Below, one piece after another: positions 1 through 11,913 of a stretch of DNA of 64,000 bases. Made by a program: the position numbers and the translations under genes. The notes beneath the pieces are model-generated. The model saw only the letters and a list, made by a program, of their open reading frames with translations, did no database searches and was not told where the DNA came from. This stretch comes from Anthonomus grandis grandis. Its lineage: Eukaryota; Arthropoda; Insecta; Coleoptera; Curculionidae. The first letter of the stretch is position 1. The number at the start of each line of letters is the position of its first letter. The stretch lies in NCBI RefSeq assembly GCF_022605725.1, contig NC_065548.1, positions 39,487,131-39,551,130 of the forward strand, in the 5' to 3' direction.

Positions 1-1099
1 GGTTTAAATTTTTGTATGGTTTCCCTTTATCTGCCCCCTCCCCTTTCATCTCTTTTTTCCTAAAACCACCTGCGACCCTAGGAGCTTTAAACCCAGATGT
101 TGAGGGAATAGGCTTCATGTCTTTGCTGGCCGTTTGCAAAGTCTTAGCTGCTTTAATTTTTTCGCAAATATCTGGTCCAAAAAGGAGGTCAGAGGGAGGA
201 CATTTTTCTAGGAGTTCCTTGGTATCCTTATTCATATAAGGATAAATGAAAGAGCGTCGTGCCATGGTTAAATCATAAAATAGGCTCGTAAGAAGACGCC
301 CTGTATCTGATAAACCAGGTAGTAAGACTTCTTTGCATAGTGGAGGCATATTATCCGCTTCGTTTAGGATGCCGTCAATATTTTTTCCTAAAATAGCTAA
401 GCCCATACCTGATTTTGTCTGAAATTGGACATATGCATTATCCTTATTTCTAATGTTTTGAGGAATAATAGCGTATGATTCTGGGTTTAGTGTTGGAGGA
501 ACTAATAACGGGCAATTAACCGGTATTTTGTATTTTTGTAAAATACCAGCAGTATCCGCCTCAGACAGTCCTTTTATTAAAATATTACTCCAACGACTTG
601 CTAAGGCAGGGTGCACTTTAACTTGTTCAGAATCCTTTATAGACGGATCATCACCCAAAATGTTGAGAACCTCCTCTGGTAAGTCATAATCATTGTGAAT
701 TAATAGTTCATCTGTTGGAGATGCCACGCCGCTTGGACTATGGGCTATACTCTCATCGTAATCTAATGTGCTTGCCAAGCCGCGCGGGTCTTGGGCTACA
801 CTCGAACTATTATTAAAATCTGAAATCACCGGACTAATGTCAGCCTGTTTTTGCCGCACGGACCGACTAGGCGTGGAAAGTCTAGATCGAGCCACAGTGG
901 GGGAGCGAGAACGGCCGACCGAAGTCGAGCGGCCTCGACGCTTCGTCCGTTCCGCTGGGAAACGGGATCGTGAGCGTGACCTCGATCGTTTTTTAAGAAG
1001 AGATTCTAATTTAGCAAGTCTTTTATGCAGTTTTTTATGTTTTGAATCGCTATCCGATTCACTACTAGAAGACCGATGTCTTCTCTTATGTTTCCCCAT
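1..1099 (-). CDS. DIRS-type retrotransposon gag-like protein, partial at left window edge
   Basis: An open frame of 366 codons runs from an ATG at 1099 down to the window edge without a stop, so the 3' end lies outside. Residues 1-90 are basic and Ser/Arg-rich (MGKHKRRHRSS, RSRSRSR). A conserved core follows: LASRWSNILIKGLSEAD, then IPVNCPLLVPPTLNPE. The same core (LASSWGKILLSGLSED, IPPENCKELYPPKINPE) occurs at 52416-53140, next to a DIRS-type reverse transcriptase and tyrosine recombinase, which is why I call this a DIRS gag. The product is presumably a nucleic-acid-binding structural protein. The equivalent of the intron seen in the other copy is absent here. No frameshift is visible. The family assignment rests on recognition and on this internal homology. 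Confidence 0.7.
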   Translation of the reverse strand, partial: MGKHKRRHRSSSSESDSDSKHKKLHKRLAKLESLLKKRSRSRSRSRFPAERTKRRGRSTSVGRSRSPTVARSRLSTPSRSVRQKQADISPVISDFNNSSSVAQDPRGLASTLDYDESIAHSPSGVASPTDELLIHNDYDLPEEVLNILGDDPSIKDSEQVKVHPALASRWSNILIKGLSEADTAGILQKYKIPVNCPLLVPPTLNPESYAIIPQNIRNKDNAYVQFQTKSGMGLAILGKNIDGILNEADNMPPLCKEVLLPGLSDTGRLLTSLFYDLTMARRSFIYPYMNKDTKELLEKCPPSDLLFGPDICEKIKAAKTLQTASKDMKPIPSTSGFKAPRVAGGFRKKEMKGEGADKGKPYKNLN

Positions 1100-3180
1100 G
1101 CTAAAAGGAGTTTACTTTTTAATTTTATGCAATATAATTATGTACTTACGCGTAATTAATCTCGTCGTCGAGGCTGACGAAAACACAACACAACGCTCGC
1201 GTGTAGCACAAGAAGACGAATGAGGATTATTGGAAAGAGTGCCTCGAGTCTGGTGCGATGATGGGGGAATACGGAGCGAAATTGTACTTTAAAATCTTGT
1301 GGATAGTAGCGGGAAGGCGGACTACATGGTAAAATAATTAACATCTTTGGACTGGCTGACGACATATAATTTAGTCATTATTTTCATCAGTAAATAAATA
1401 AAAAAACCAAACTACGAATTTTTTTTATTTAATGTTATTTATAAATTGTTAGCATTATGCTATTTTTATTAATAAAAAAACTTATTTTTTTTTATATTCA
1501 CCACAAGCTAGCAACCGTGTCGCCATTCCACGTCGTAAATAGTATCGTTGAAAAGAGCATTCTTTAGGTAATAAGAATCAACTAAAATATAGTTAATTTA
1601 GTTGAGTCTTTTTCCGCCAGGAGGCTAGTTGTAACTTCATGACTCAAAATCCTAAAAAAATCAAAAGGATGATATGATCTTTTCTTTATGAAAAAGTAGG
1701 CCAATAATCTTTAAAGAAGCCAGTGAAACCCGTTTTTTAAAATCTCATTCCTAACCTCAAATATTGGAAAGTTGAATTTAATGGATCTTTGAAGGCCAAG
1801 GATCGCGCGGTTAATCCCCTAAAACTATTAAAAACTTGGCTTCGAAATTAATATGATGTTAAAGAGGCATTTGTGTGTTTAAAAAATATACACTGCGCAA
1901 AATCTTAAAAATTACATTTTTTTTTTAAATGTTTTTATGGTCCTTCCAGCTTATTTTTTGTCTTTCTTGTTTAATTTATAAATCTTAAAAAAATACACAA
2001 TGTTTTCTTAAAATTTTATTTCAAAAAATAAATCAAATAATTCTATTACAAAATATACAAATTGGGAGATATAAAAAAATCAATAACGGATATGAAATAA
2101 CAAATAAAACTCCGGGCTGATTCGTAAACAAATTTAATAGTCTAACTGAAAATGTGAAAATACGATATAATACTGGATAATATTACACGACAAAGTAAAC
2201 AAGTACGAGCTTCGCTCGTACTTTGATCAGTTGGGACCAGTAGAAAAGCTTTTGGTCAAAGAAAACTAATTAAAAAAGGACCATTTATAAGAGATTGTTT
2301 AACAGGTGCTGCCCCGGCAACGCTGTGAGTTTAACCACTATTTGTTTTTACGGTTTTTGGGGTAGCATGCTTCTGAGAACCATGATGTGATAAGAGCTCC
2401 GCTCTACTCCATCCATTCGGCCTTATTCCTTATTCCTTCAAAGGTTGGCAATCCAAGTGGCAAGCAACTCGTTAAACAGCTGCTCTGAAGATTTTGGATG
2501 AGCCATCTGTGTAGATCCTCGAGCAATGAGTTTTGTATTCTCACTATTCACCTTTCCCCTGAATTATTCCCTTGAAAACCAACCGATCTATTTCATACTA
2601 ATCTCCTCTTATTCTATGTCCAATCCCTTATACATTTCGAAGGCTTTAATGCATTTTTTAAGCAAAGAATTAAGAGTCAAATGCAGTCATACAGGAGGAT
2701 GAAGGTTAGTGAAGACTTAGGTCTAGGTCACGCCTGATAAAGGTGTTTTTTTATGGCGATGAAAATAAGTATGCTAAAATGAATAATATGACTCCAGCAC
2801 ACACTTATGCATAATATATCAACCCTTTGTAAAAATTTAATAATTTTACCTAAATAAAACATAAATTTTTAGCAAATCATGTATCATAAAAGCCTGCATT
2901 GGAATATGCCAAACTGGTTTTGCCATATGTCTTTTCTAATATCTTTTATTTTATATTGGCCTTTATATTAAGGCCAATATAATGAAATAAGCAAAAGACT
3001 ATCAGAAACAGAATAAGGAATGCAATAAACCATTAACGGATTGAATCGGAGCTACAGAATCCGAGATAATAATGAAACAGTGGGAAAAACAAAAGAAAAC
3101 TGGTTTTTTCCCACCGTACCATTTTTTTATCTAAAATGATTATTGGCAAATTTTAAAGTAAGTCCTAAACTAACAAACTT
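1100..3180. other. AT-rich spacer upstream of the DIRS gag
   Basis: I find no convincing coding region. The stretch just upstream of the gag ATG (1100-1365) would be the element's 5' leader, but I see no clear terminal repeat. Two small hairpins occur: AGTACGAGC/GCTCGTACT at 2202-2222, and 13-bp arms TTATATTGGCCTT at 2951-2982. A somewhat GC-richer patch at about 2300-2560 looks like an old repeat, but I cannot name it. Confidence 0.5.
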
Positions 3181-3490
3181 TGATACAAACCAATAATTAT
3201 GTCATAAATAAACCCCAAATACCAAATTTCAATGCAATCGGACCCATAGGAAAAACCTTTTGATAGTCACGTGACCCTCAAATTCAATATTTTAAAAATT
3301 TGATACAAATGAATAATTATTTCATAAATAAACCCCAAATACCAAATTTCAATCCAATCGGACCCATAGGAAAAAAGTTTTGGTAGTCACGTGACCCTAA
3401 AACTCAATATTTCAAAAATTTGTAAAAAATTAATAATTATACCCTAAACCAAACCCAAATACCAAATTTCATTCAAATCGGGCAAATACA
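3181..3490. repeat. 120-bp tandem repeat, about 2.6 copies
   Basis: The lines starting at 3181, 3301 and 3421 align base for base at a period of exactly 120. Each carries AAATACCAAATTTCA and a variant of ATCGGACCCATAGG, and the first two also share GTCACGTGACCCT. Copies one and two are very similar; the third is more diverged and stops in a poly-A run near 3500. There is no coding potential. It looks like a small satellite-like array or the internal repeats of an unrecognised element. Confidence 0.85.
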
Positions 3491-3499
3491 AAAAAAGTT

Positions 3500-5309
3500 T
3501 AAAAAAAAAAAAAAATAACCACATAAAATAATAATACTCATTAAATCCCGATTAGATTTTTTTTTTATCATTAGGACCCACTGTGTTGTAATTTTTGTCT
3601 AGCAAAATGCCTTGTATAGACACTGTGTCGCATGAATATTATATTATATTAGACGGAAATTGCTAAAACGTCAAACGTTGCCGAATTATCACGGCTAAAA
3701 GAACCCGATTTGGTAAAAGATATGCACATATTCGGATTCTCCAGAGTCTCTGGAATAATTCCGTACCAATTTCAGGAAGTTCTGAGCTATTTTAAGCTTT
3801 TTATCAATGAAATTAGGAAGCAAGTCCGAGCCAATTCATCCATGTTGACGTCATGCTGTCAAAACGTAAAAGTCAGCCGTAAAAGTCGGCAATAAAATCG
3901 TGCGTAGACGTCAAAATCGACCATTTTCAGACGATGATTTCGGGTATAAAAAAAGGTTTTTACCTTATGATTTGTACATGGAAAAATAGTAAAAAGCCTT
4001 AGGAACAGTTTAGCATCAATTCTGGACCGATTCCAATCGCTTTTAGTAGTTAAATTTCGATTATAAAAAGGGTCTTATTTTAGGTGGAAACGGGTGAAAA
4101 TCGTCGGTTTCGTTGCCACGGAGACGCGCACTTGTTGGGTGCTAGACCACATTAGTTTTTATACCCTGATCATCGGGCCCGTAGGGGTACCAATATTCAG
4201 CTGACCGATTTTTTGGGACCTATCATGGAAAATTGAATTTTCTTGGAAAATGGTGATATATGAAATAAAACGGATTTAGTGAATTATAGCCAGATAAATT
4301 CCGCGTGTTTGAGGGCAAAAATGGTCTTCGTAGGTGGCATAGCCATTGCGGTATTAGGCGTCAAAGTAAAAAAATAGTGTAGAGCAAAAACTGCTCTACG
4401 TAGATGATTGTAGAGTGTGTCGAAAAATTGGTTTTAAAAGGTTCTTTAAATGCTCCAATTGAGTGAAACCTCTAAGTGCCGCCAATAAAAAGTTATTAAT
4501 ATTTGAAGAAAAAAAGCGTGAAAAAGGCTATTTTCTACTGAGCGCTGCTCACCCTGTATAAATGATAGCGTTAAACTTAATACTTTGTTTTATTCGGAAA
4601 GGATGTAGGTTTAATTAATTCAAATGATTTTTTTTTAATTTTGCACCATAAAAATTTTACACAGAAAAAACTAAAAAAAATAATTTTTTTTGGGTTTTTT
4701 TGATTTTTCTCCTAAAAAAAACATTTTTTCAAAAAAAGTCCTTAATAAAAATTGTAGCTCTCGATAAGGCGCACACATATTCTGTGAGTCACTATTGCCG
4801 GAAAGATACCGTTAAACCGTCAGAAGGGCTAGAATATCACAAATGTCTGAAACTTTGAGCGTTAAAAAAAATACTTCCCGTTTGCTGAGTATAACCAAAA
4901 ACTATACAGATAAGGTCCTCATTAACTCTAATCGATCTGTTAAATTTCATAATATTCAAGAAACCCTTGCGACCTGTATCGAATTCCCTTGACCAAAATC
5001 GATGAAAAAAAATTTTTTGAGTTTGAAGGCGTTCTAGTCCTAAACAAAAAAGCAGATAAAAATTTGAAAATAATCAAATTGAAGCCTCATATTTCTAGAT
5101 TATAAAAAGGTAAACATCGTTTCTCTAACCCAAATACAACCAAAGTTATAAACACTTTTGTCCGACCGGTCCGAATTTTGTGCGAAAACTCCACTGCGGG
5201 AGAGCCCCATAATAAGAGCTACGCTCTTATAATAACACAAGATAGAACGACCGATGTGCATCCCGAAATCAAAATTACCCCACTGACTTAATTTCGCGCC
5301 GCGATCATC
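3500..5309. other. Unannotated AT-rich stretch
   Basis: I see no gene. At 4549-4560 there is a lone CACCCTGTATA, the terminal motif of the mariner-like elements in this window, but no matching left end, so it may be a relic. A short palindrome, ATAAGAGC-TAC-GCTCTTAT, sits near 5212-5230. The segment immediately left of the MULE (about 5100-5318) may be the continuation of the BEL/Pao sequence into which the MULE inserted. Confidence 0.4.
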
Positions 5310-5318
5310 ATACTCCTG

Positions 5319-5361
5319 ACTGGCGGCTACCGACACCATTCCACTTTGGCTGGGACATTGC
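5319..5361 (+). repeat. MULE left terminal inverted repeat
   Basis: Inverted match to 11710-11752 with differences only at two internal positions. It contains TTCCACTTTGGCTGGGACAT. It is flanked outside by the 9-bp duplication ATACTCCTG. Confidence 0.85.
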
Positions 5362-6151
5362 CTATGTGGGGTGTGGGGTGGGATTAGGAATCTTGGTGCC
5401 ATAATTTAAATGTCTTTTAAAGATTATAGTGAAATTGTATGATTCTCAAAAAAAATCGAGTTTTGACTTTAGTAAAAACAGTAATAATTATTGTTAATTT
5501 CGCTGATGATTTTACAGCTTAGTATCGGTTTAATTTTTATGATTAATGTGCAAATCAAGAGCAAACTGAATGTGGTTATGTAATTATACCAATATATTTG
5601 TGTATTTAATCACTTTATAAAAATTTGATATTTAGGTATATAACTTTGTAGCCTAATAAATTAATTTTTTTAATATTAACAAGAATGGTCTTTTTTTAGC
5701 AATTTCATATTGTAATATTTAAATAACGATTTGAACATTATATGGGTAGTGCATAGTAAACATTAAAAATTAAATATAAGTAGGTATACGAGAGTGAAAT
5801 CCAAATTTTCTGTACCTCAAGGCGTTGACATTTTATAATATTATTGTGTATAGATACAGTACTACAAGTCGAGTGCTAAATGGGTACCTATTTTTTTAAA
5901 ATACTTTTTAAAATAAGCTAGGTAAGTATAATTATTTTATCAATTTTTATAATTTACATACGAGTATACATATATTTAGCTTTTGTTCCAAAAATTTTTA
6001 ATTTTTATTATTTATACAGAAAATTTGCAATCATATATTATTAAAAAATGCGAACAAGTAGGTGCTATATTTAAACATATTAACATATAGTAGTAAACAA
6101 GATAATTTATTCAAAATAGAATTATTCCAGAATTAATACATAATACATATA

Positions 6152-8346
6152 CAGGGTGTCAATTTGAAAACTTCCCACCCCTATTATCTCGAAACGGGTT
6201 AGGTTTTTATAAAATCGCTAGGACACGTCGATTTTATTATCGAGGGGGAACAATTTTTATGCAGAAATCACTTCGCCTCTTTCAACCCCCTACTCCCCAG
6301 AACCTCCCTCTCAAAAATCTTAAATGGCAATAGGGGTTGAGTGATACCTCATTTGAAAGAACTTTTTATTCTCTACATTTTGGCACCTTATTTTTTAAAT
6401 TTGAGTGCTGCGTTGCCAAGTTAGGGTTATTTAAACATTGTTAAATTACTTATTATTAAACATTATTCCTGTAAGTGTTTTAAATACGTTGAAGCTATGA
6501 TTTCTATTGGAACGTGTTTGACCATAAAGCGAACCGGTGCATTTCTCACTGAAAGTGTTTATCAATCCGACAAATTCTTTTGGTCATGAAAGATAAACAT
6601 TTAATTTTTTTTTCTTTTTTGTTTATTTTCGTTTGCAATGGAATTCGTCTCAATACAGTTCGATGATATGATCCGAAATTTAAAATAGTATTTAGTGAAC
6701 TTTCCTACCAGTCAATGTCACTAGGTATTTAAATCAGTTAAAATTTATTTCGATAATTTGTGTGTTATTGTTAGTTACTATGGTATACACGCTTAGGCAA
6801 AGAATTGAAATGATTTTTATTTATGGCGAGCAAGGAAGATGCGCAAGAAGAACGGCAGAAGTTTTTAATAATAGAAATCCTAATTTTAATGTAAGTCACA
6901 GATACATTTTGGACGTAGTAGCTAAATTTAATGAAACGGGTTCAGTTGGAAACAAAAAAAGGGCAAGTCGGCGTGTTTTAAACGAAGATGGTCAAGTAGA
7001 GATTTTGGAAACATTCGTTGCAGAACCCACCAATTCTCTCCGTACAGTAGCACGTCTAACTGGAATGTCACATGAAACTGTACGACGAGCATTACAGTTA
7101 CATAAATATCATCCGTACAAGATGCAAATTTTACAGGAACTTCATGAGGACGATTTTGATAGGAGAATAGAGTTTTGCGAAATTATGTCCAACTTAATAA
7201 ACACTCGTGCAATTGTGATAAGCAACATTTGCTTCAGTGATGAATGTACCTTTTTCCTAAACGGCCATGTCAATAGACAGAATTGTCGATACTGGAGTGA
7301 GGACAATCCCCACATTTTCAGAGAGGGTGCTACACAGCGGCCACAAAAAATTAATGTTTGGGCCGGTATTCTTGGAAATGCTGTTATAGGACCGTTGTTT
7401 ATTGAACAAAACTTAACTGGAGAGCTCTACTTACACCTACTTGAAGATGTAATTGATCCTTTGATAACAACTGAACTGGAAAATCAAGTTGGTAACATTT
7501 TGCAAGAAAACGAACTACACTTTCAGCAAGATGGAGCTACGCCGCATTATTTTCGGCCAGTGCGGGAGTGGTTGAATAACAGATTCCCTAACCAATGGAT
7601 TGGTAGAAGGGGACCGATAGAATGGCCTGCTAGGTCACCAGACTTAACGCCGTTAGATTTTTTTTATGGGGACACATAAAATCGGTTGTTTACAAAACTC
7701 AGCCTGATGATATCGAAGATTTAAAAAGAAGAATTACAGAGGCAAGTAGGGCTATTCCAGAAGAGGTATTTCAGAATGTTCGGGAAGAATTTGAGAATAG
7801 ACTTTATTTTTGTTTGGAGAACAATGGAGAACACTTTGAACACCTCTTAAAGTAGATGTGTTAATAAAATAAATTTTAGGCGTGCTTTTGTAAAGAACAT
7901 AATTGTAACGGCTATGCAAATGTTTAGTAAAAATAATATTAACCTAAATAACATGTTTCAATGTAATATTAACCTAAATTACATGTTTCAATGCAAATCA
8001 TAGCTTTAACGTAATTAAAACACTTACAGGAATAATGTTTAATAATAAGTAATTTAACAATGTTTAAATAACCCTAACTTGGCAACGCAGCACTCAAATT
8101 TAAAAAATAAGGTGCCAAAATGTAGAGAATAAAAAGTTCTTTCAAATGAGGTATCACTCAACCCCTATTGCCATTTAAGATTTTTGAGAGGGAGGTTCTG
8201 GGGGGTAGGGGGTTGAAAGAGGCGAAGTGATTTCTGCATAAAAATTGTTCCCCCTCGATAATAAAATCGACGTGTCCTAGCGATTTTATAAAAACCTAAC
8301 CCGTTTCGAGATAATAGGGGTGGGAAGTTTTCAAATTGACACCCTG
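6152..8346 (+). mobile_element. Mariner-like element 1 (DD41D type), nearly intact, inside the MULE
   Basis: The element runs from CAGGGTGTCAATTTG to its reverse complement ending CACCCTG, each flanked by TA, the usual Tc1/mariner target. The inverted arms are very long, about 360 bp (6152-6515 and 7982-8346), with scattered differences. Between them lies one transposase gene on the plus strand. A 32-bp direct duplication (around AATATTAACCTAAAT) lies at about 7936-7998, just downstream of the gene. The arms begin like those of element 2 at 15826 (CAGGGTGT, then GAAAACTTCCCACC), so the two belong to one family. Confidence 0.9.
6780..7855 (+). pseudogene. DD41D mariner-like transposase, single frameshift
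   Basis: This cut-and-paste transposase starts at the ATG at 6780 (MVYTLRQRIEMIFIYGEQ), chosen because the relative at 16496 starts with the same MVYTL. The N-terminal half is helix-turn-helix-like (RTVARLTGMSHETVRRAL). The catalytic acids are D154 (CFSDECTFF), D251 (FQQDGATPHY) and D293 (SPDLTPLDFF). The 41 residues between the last two give DD41D. A missing base in a T-run at about 7663 breaks the frame after LDFF; the continuation reads LWGHIKSVVYKTQPDD and ends NGEHFEHLLK at 7855. Apart from this one break the gene looks intact, which implies recent activity. Confidence 0.85.
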
Positions 8347-8357
8347 TATAATTAATT

Positions 8358-11300
8358 CTAGAATAGCATATTCAAAGCAATTTCATTTGCTTTTTGTCCT
8401 TCTGGCTTTGACAGTTGATTTACTCGTTTTCTTGATTTACATTTTTTAGTTTTAAAAAGTCTTCTTTGTTGAACTATGTTTTTATTGTGAGGAATGTTTT
8501 TGGTTTTGTATGTTTTTTCTGTTTGTTTAGTTTTATGTGTTCTGTAAGCCGCTAAAGTGGGTAAAATAGGGGCTGCTGCTTTTTTTGCTGTATCTAAATC
8601 TTCATAACAGGTAATGTTATCAATAAGATCACACATATTTTATTTAAACTTTTCACGCTCGGAAATAAATTGAATATTATCCCCAGGCTTGTCTTTTATA
8701 GTTAAGGCATCGACGAGAATTGGTGTTTCTTCAGAACTTACATTTTTGTCAATGACTAAATGTGTATCATCTAAAAAAATAAAACATTAGTGTCAGGTAA
8801 AACACTAAAAAGAACTAAGAACTATATGTTATCAAAGCAATATCGTAGATAATGTGCAACACTAGAATAAATTTCAATATGAAGTATGCTTTGAAAAATG
8901 AACATTACCAAAACAAATAATACCTAGACTAAGGAAAATTCATTCATCTAAAATATTTCAAGCAATTAAAAATTTTATACTATATACAAATTTTTACTAT
9001 TTTTTTAGTATATTGCTCCTAAACCACACTAAGTACATACATTTACTTTTGACTTATCCAACAACAACAACAACACAAACAACACCAGATACAAATAATT
9101 TTACCTTTTTTTGTCATAATATTATGTAAACTGTGCCTATAAATAAAGAGGTAAACAATATTATCATTTTATTTTTATAAAAATTTTAAGGATTTTTATA
9201 ACAAATAAGGAAAGGTAATTCAACATACCTGAATATTGTGAAGATTGTTCACAATTATTGCTTGAGTGCTTGTGATTACTCAAAAATCTGATAAGTAGAT
9301 GGATGTGTTTACACAATGTTTCACTTTATGCTACAATCCAGGCATGAACATGTAAAGGCATGAATGCATCTGTTGCAATCAATGCATACCAATTTGCAAT
9401 TTTTGCAAGTTGTTTGTTTTTCCTCAATATCATAAATTTCATTGCTGGAAGATGAGGGGATTGACCAACTCATTTCCATTGCTATTACTAAATTAACATC
9501 TAAACTGCAACTTATTTTATGCCTTTTTCTTAGCTCTTTCAACTTTGTGGTTTCTTTTCCCTTGTGTAGTGTTATTAGGCGACCAAATAATTTGTCTCTT
9601 ACAAATTTCATTAAAATATGTATGGCTTTGTCCAGGCGTTTATTCACTTTTCCATTTAAATATATATATTTAATACTCCGGTGCATATTCTCAATATGCA
9701 TGTTGGTGTTTATTTCAGCATTTATGCGGTAGAAATAGGCCCACGAATATACATTTCTTATATAACGTTCTTGAAAGTAGCAGCCAAATTCTATTGTTTC
9801 TTGAGATGTTAATAAATTTGAAATAAAATTTCCAATCATAACCGTGAATGCCTTTACGATCCTTTCTTGCAGCAACGTACGTAGCTGCCTATATACTTCC
9901 ACCTGAAAAATTAACAAGCATGAGAGTATTTTTTTATTAAGAGGGTGGCCAAGGTAAGGATCTTAAGCATAGGGATTTCAGTCTTAGGTTAAATTAGGAA
10001 AACTTTGTATGGTTTAAAGCTTATTTAAATGACGTTGAAAAACTTCTTATATGGCCTTCTGAAATATTTCAAAAAAACAAAAGTTTGATTATTTAACGAA
10101 AATATTAAGTTTTAAAATAAATATTTTGAAGTGTTACCTGTCTTTCCTTGGTATGTAAATTATTGCTTAAAATTTTAGGTTTTAATGGTCCAGCCAGAGC
10201 GTTCTTTACAGACATAAAAAAATATACATGAAATCTTCATCTGATCGGTTTGAAATGAGAAAAGCACAGGGGATACCCTCACGCATATTATCCAAAATTA
10301 GAATTGTGGTGAGATTAAATTGATAAATATTCAACCCATGAGTTTCATCTATACCTATACAGTCGTTTCCATACTTCTTCAACATTTCGGTCTGACCTTC
10401 ATTCATAATCACCAAAACAAAGTCCTCTTTTTTTAAAAATGGGTATTTGTCACAGTTTTGTCCCTGTGTTTTGTAGAACAGAACACATCCCATATCATTC
10501 ATTTCTTGAACCCAGGAATCCACACTTACTCCATCATTACTGTGCCTACGTGCTTCACTATTTAGATTCAAACTTCTTTCAATGTTAAACAAGTCCTTTT
10601 TCGTTAAAAGGTGGCTTCTTTCTAAAGTCCCACTGACTGACTCTCTAACTTGATCCAAAATATTTTCAAATGGCACTTTTGATTGCTAGTGCCTGTTTTT
10701 CTTCTTCACTTAAATTGAGGTGTCCTAAATCATTGCTGTATCCTACATGAGTGCTGACATACTGAACTTCTACTTTATCATATAATTGCAGGACAGTACC
10801 CATTAATTTTTTTTGACCCTTAGGTCTTTAAATGTCTTTTGTTGTTTCCTTTACCTTTGTAAAAGCCTGAGCGGTGACAAGCATAGGTGGTGACCTTTGT
10901 ACCATCTGTAGTTTGATAATTCCCATGATTATTTACAAATAATTCATTTGTTTTACTTTCTTCTTTTTTTTTCCAAGTATCAAATTCTTTATTATGATTA
11001 AAATAAAGCACTTCTATCTTTACATAAGAAGCACTTTAAAAGACTACTGTTATCTAGATTTTTATCTTTATTATGTAATTTCTTATGATAATTAAAATGC
11101 CGTAAATGTGAAAAATGTTTATCACATTTATCACAAGTATAAGTATAAGACTTTGGTTTAGTAAGTTCATTAATTTGATCTAAAAATTTAAAAAAATTAG
11201 GTATATGAAATAAAGAATAATAATATTAAAATATTTATTTACCTGGATGAAACTGCCTGACATGTTGCATTAGATTGGAGTATTTTACGAAAGTTTTATT

Positions 11301-11527
11301 ACACCTATTACATACTGCAGAACATTTATAGGCTTTCAGAGGAGCTAGGTCTTCTAATTTATCTACGATAAGACAAAAATAGATTTAATACCGAGACTTC
11401 CTTTAAAGAAAATAATATTTTTTCTCACCTGGATGAAATTTTTATACATGGGCTCGTAAATTATACTTTTCACCAATTTTTTATTGCAAATATTGCACGT
11501 TGTATTATTATTGTCCCTTTTCACCAT
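8358..11527 (-). pseudogene. C2H2 zinc finger-MULE transposase gene, multi-exon and broken
   Basis: Read on the minus strand. Three upstream exons carry C2H2-like fingers: 11429-11527 (TTCNICNKK, decayed), 11243-11362 (CNRCNKTF...HVRQFH) and one starting at 11179 (CDKCDKHF...HKKLH). Their junctions show GT donors and AG acceptors in the same phase. Next come a basic CHRSGFYKGKGN motif, VSTHVGYSNDLGHLNLSEEE, and the MULE DDE start CIGIDETHGLNIYQFN. A likely intron (about 9905-10137) precedes EVYRQLRTLLQE, INTNMHIENMHRSIKYIYL and a Cys-rich tail. A final piece (8358-8636) ends SKPEGQKANEIALNMLF. The segment expected to hold the second catalytic Asp is missing, and there are frameshifts near 10220 and 11030. 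The family is insect MULE-type DDE transposase; the product here is non-functional. Confidence 0.75.
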
Positions 11528-11709
11528 TAATTTAAATCAGTAATAATAAATATATTACTGAATAAATAATTGTTATATAGGTAGCAACAGAACCAAAATT
11601 TCTAACTCACAAAGGCAATAACACAAACAAAAATATAGTTCTAACCTTAATGTATGGAAAACGGAATGAACAACGAATGATAGAAGAGAGGAACACGAAT
11701 GTCATGCGC

Positions 11710-11752
11710 GCAATGTCCCAGCCAAAGTGGAACGGTGTCGCTAGCCGCCAGT
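11710..11752 (-). repeat. MULE right terminal inverted repeat
   Basis: Reverse complement of the left end, reading inward ACTGGCGGCTAGCGACACC. The duplication ATACTCCTG follows at 11753-11761. Confidence 0.85.
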
Positions 11753-11913
11753 ATACTCCTGGGTTTGCAAAATAGTTCCTGGAACGCTTTCTTACTATAT
11801 TAGGCATTCTTAGAAATTTTGTATTGGAGAGTTTACGCATATATATATTTTATCATTCAGTTCGTTTTTTTATGGATTTTTAATTTCTTCCCCGGGAGGC
11901 GAATGTGTAAATT

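Larger units (their letters stand above)
5319..11752 (-). mobile_element. Mutator-like element (MULE) with inverted repeats and 9-bp target duplication
   Basis: The left terminal repeat (5319-5361) begins ACTGGCGGCTA and the right end (11710-11752) is its reverse complement, with two mismatches over 43 bp. Both flanks carry ATACTCCTG (5310-5318 and 11753-11761), a perfect 9-bp duplication, the size expected for Mutator-like transposition. The minus-strand gene inside encodes a MULE transposase, so ends and gene agree. A mariner (6152-8346) has since inserted near the left end, between the gene's 3' end and the left terminal repeat. The surrounding DNA on the right leads into BEL/Pao pol on the minus strand, so the MULE probably landed in or near that element's end. 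Confidence 0.85.

Noticed and set aside
3181..3490. Tandem repeat as a CRISPR array
   Set aside because: 120-bp units are repeated over their whole length with no unique spacers, and the genome is clearly eukaryotic.
5100..5402. 100-codon minus-strand ORF
   Set aside because: It straddles the MULE end and target duplication and has no recognisable domain; a chance frame.
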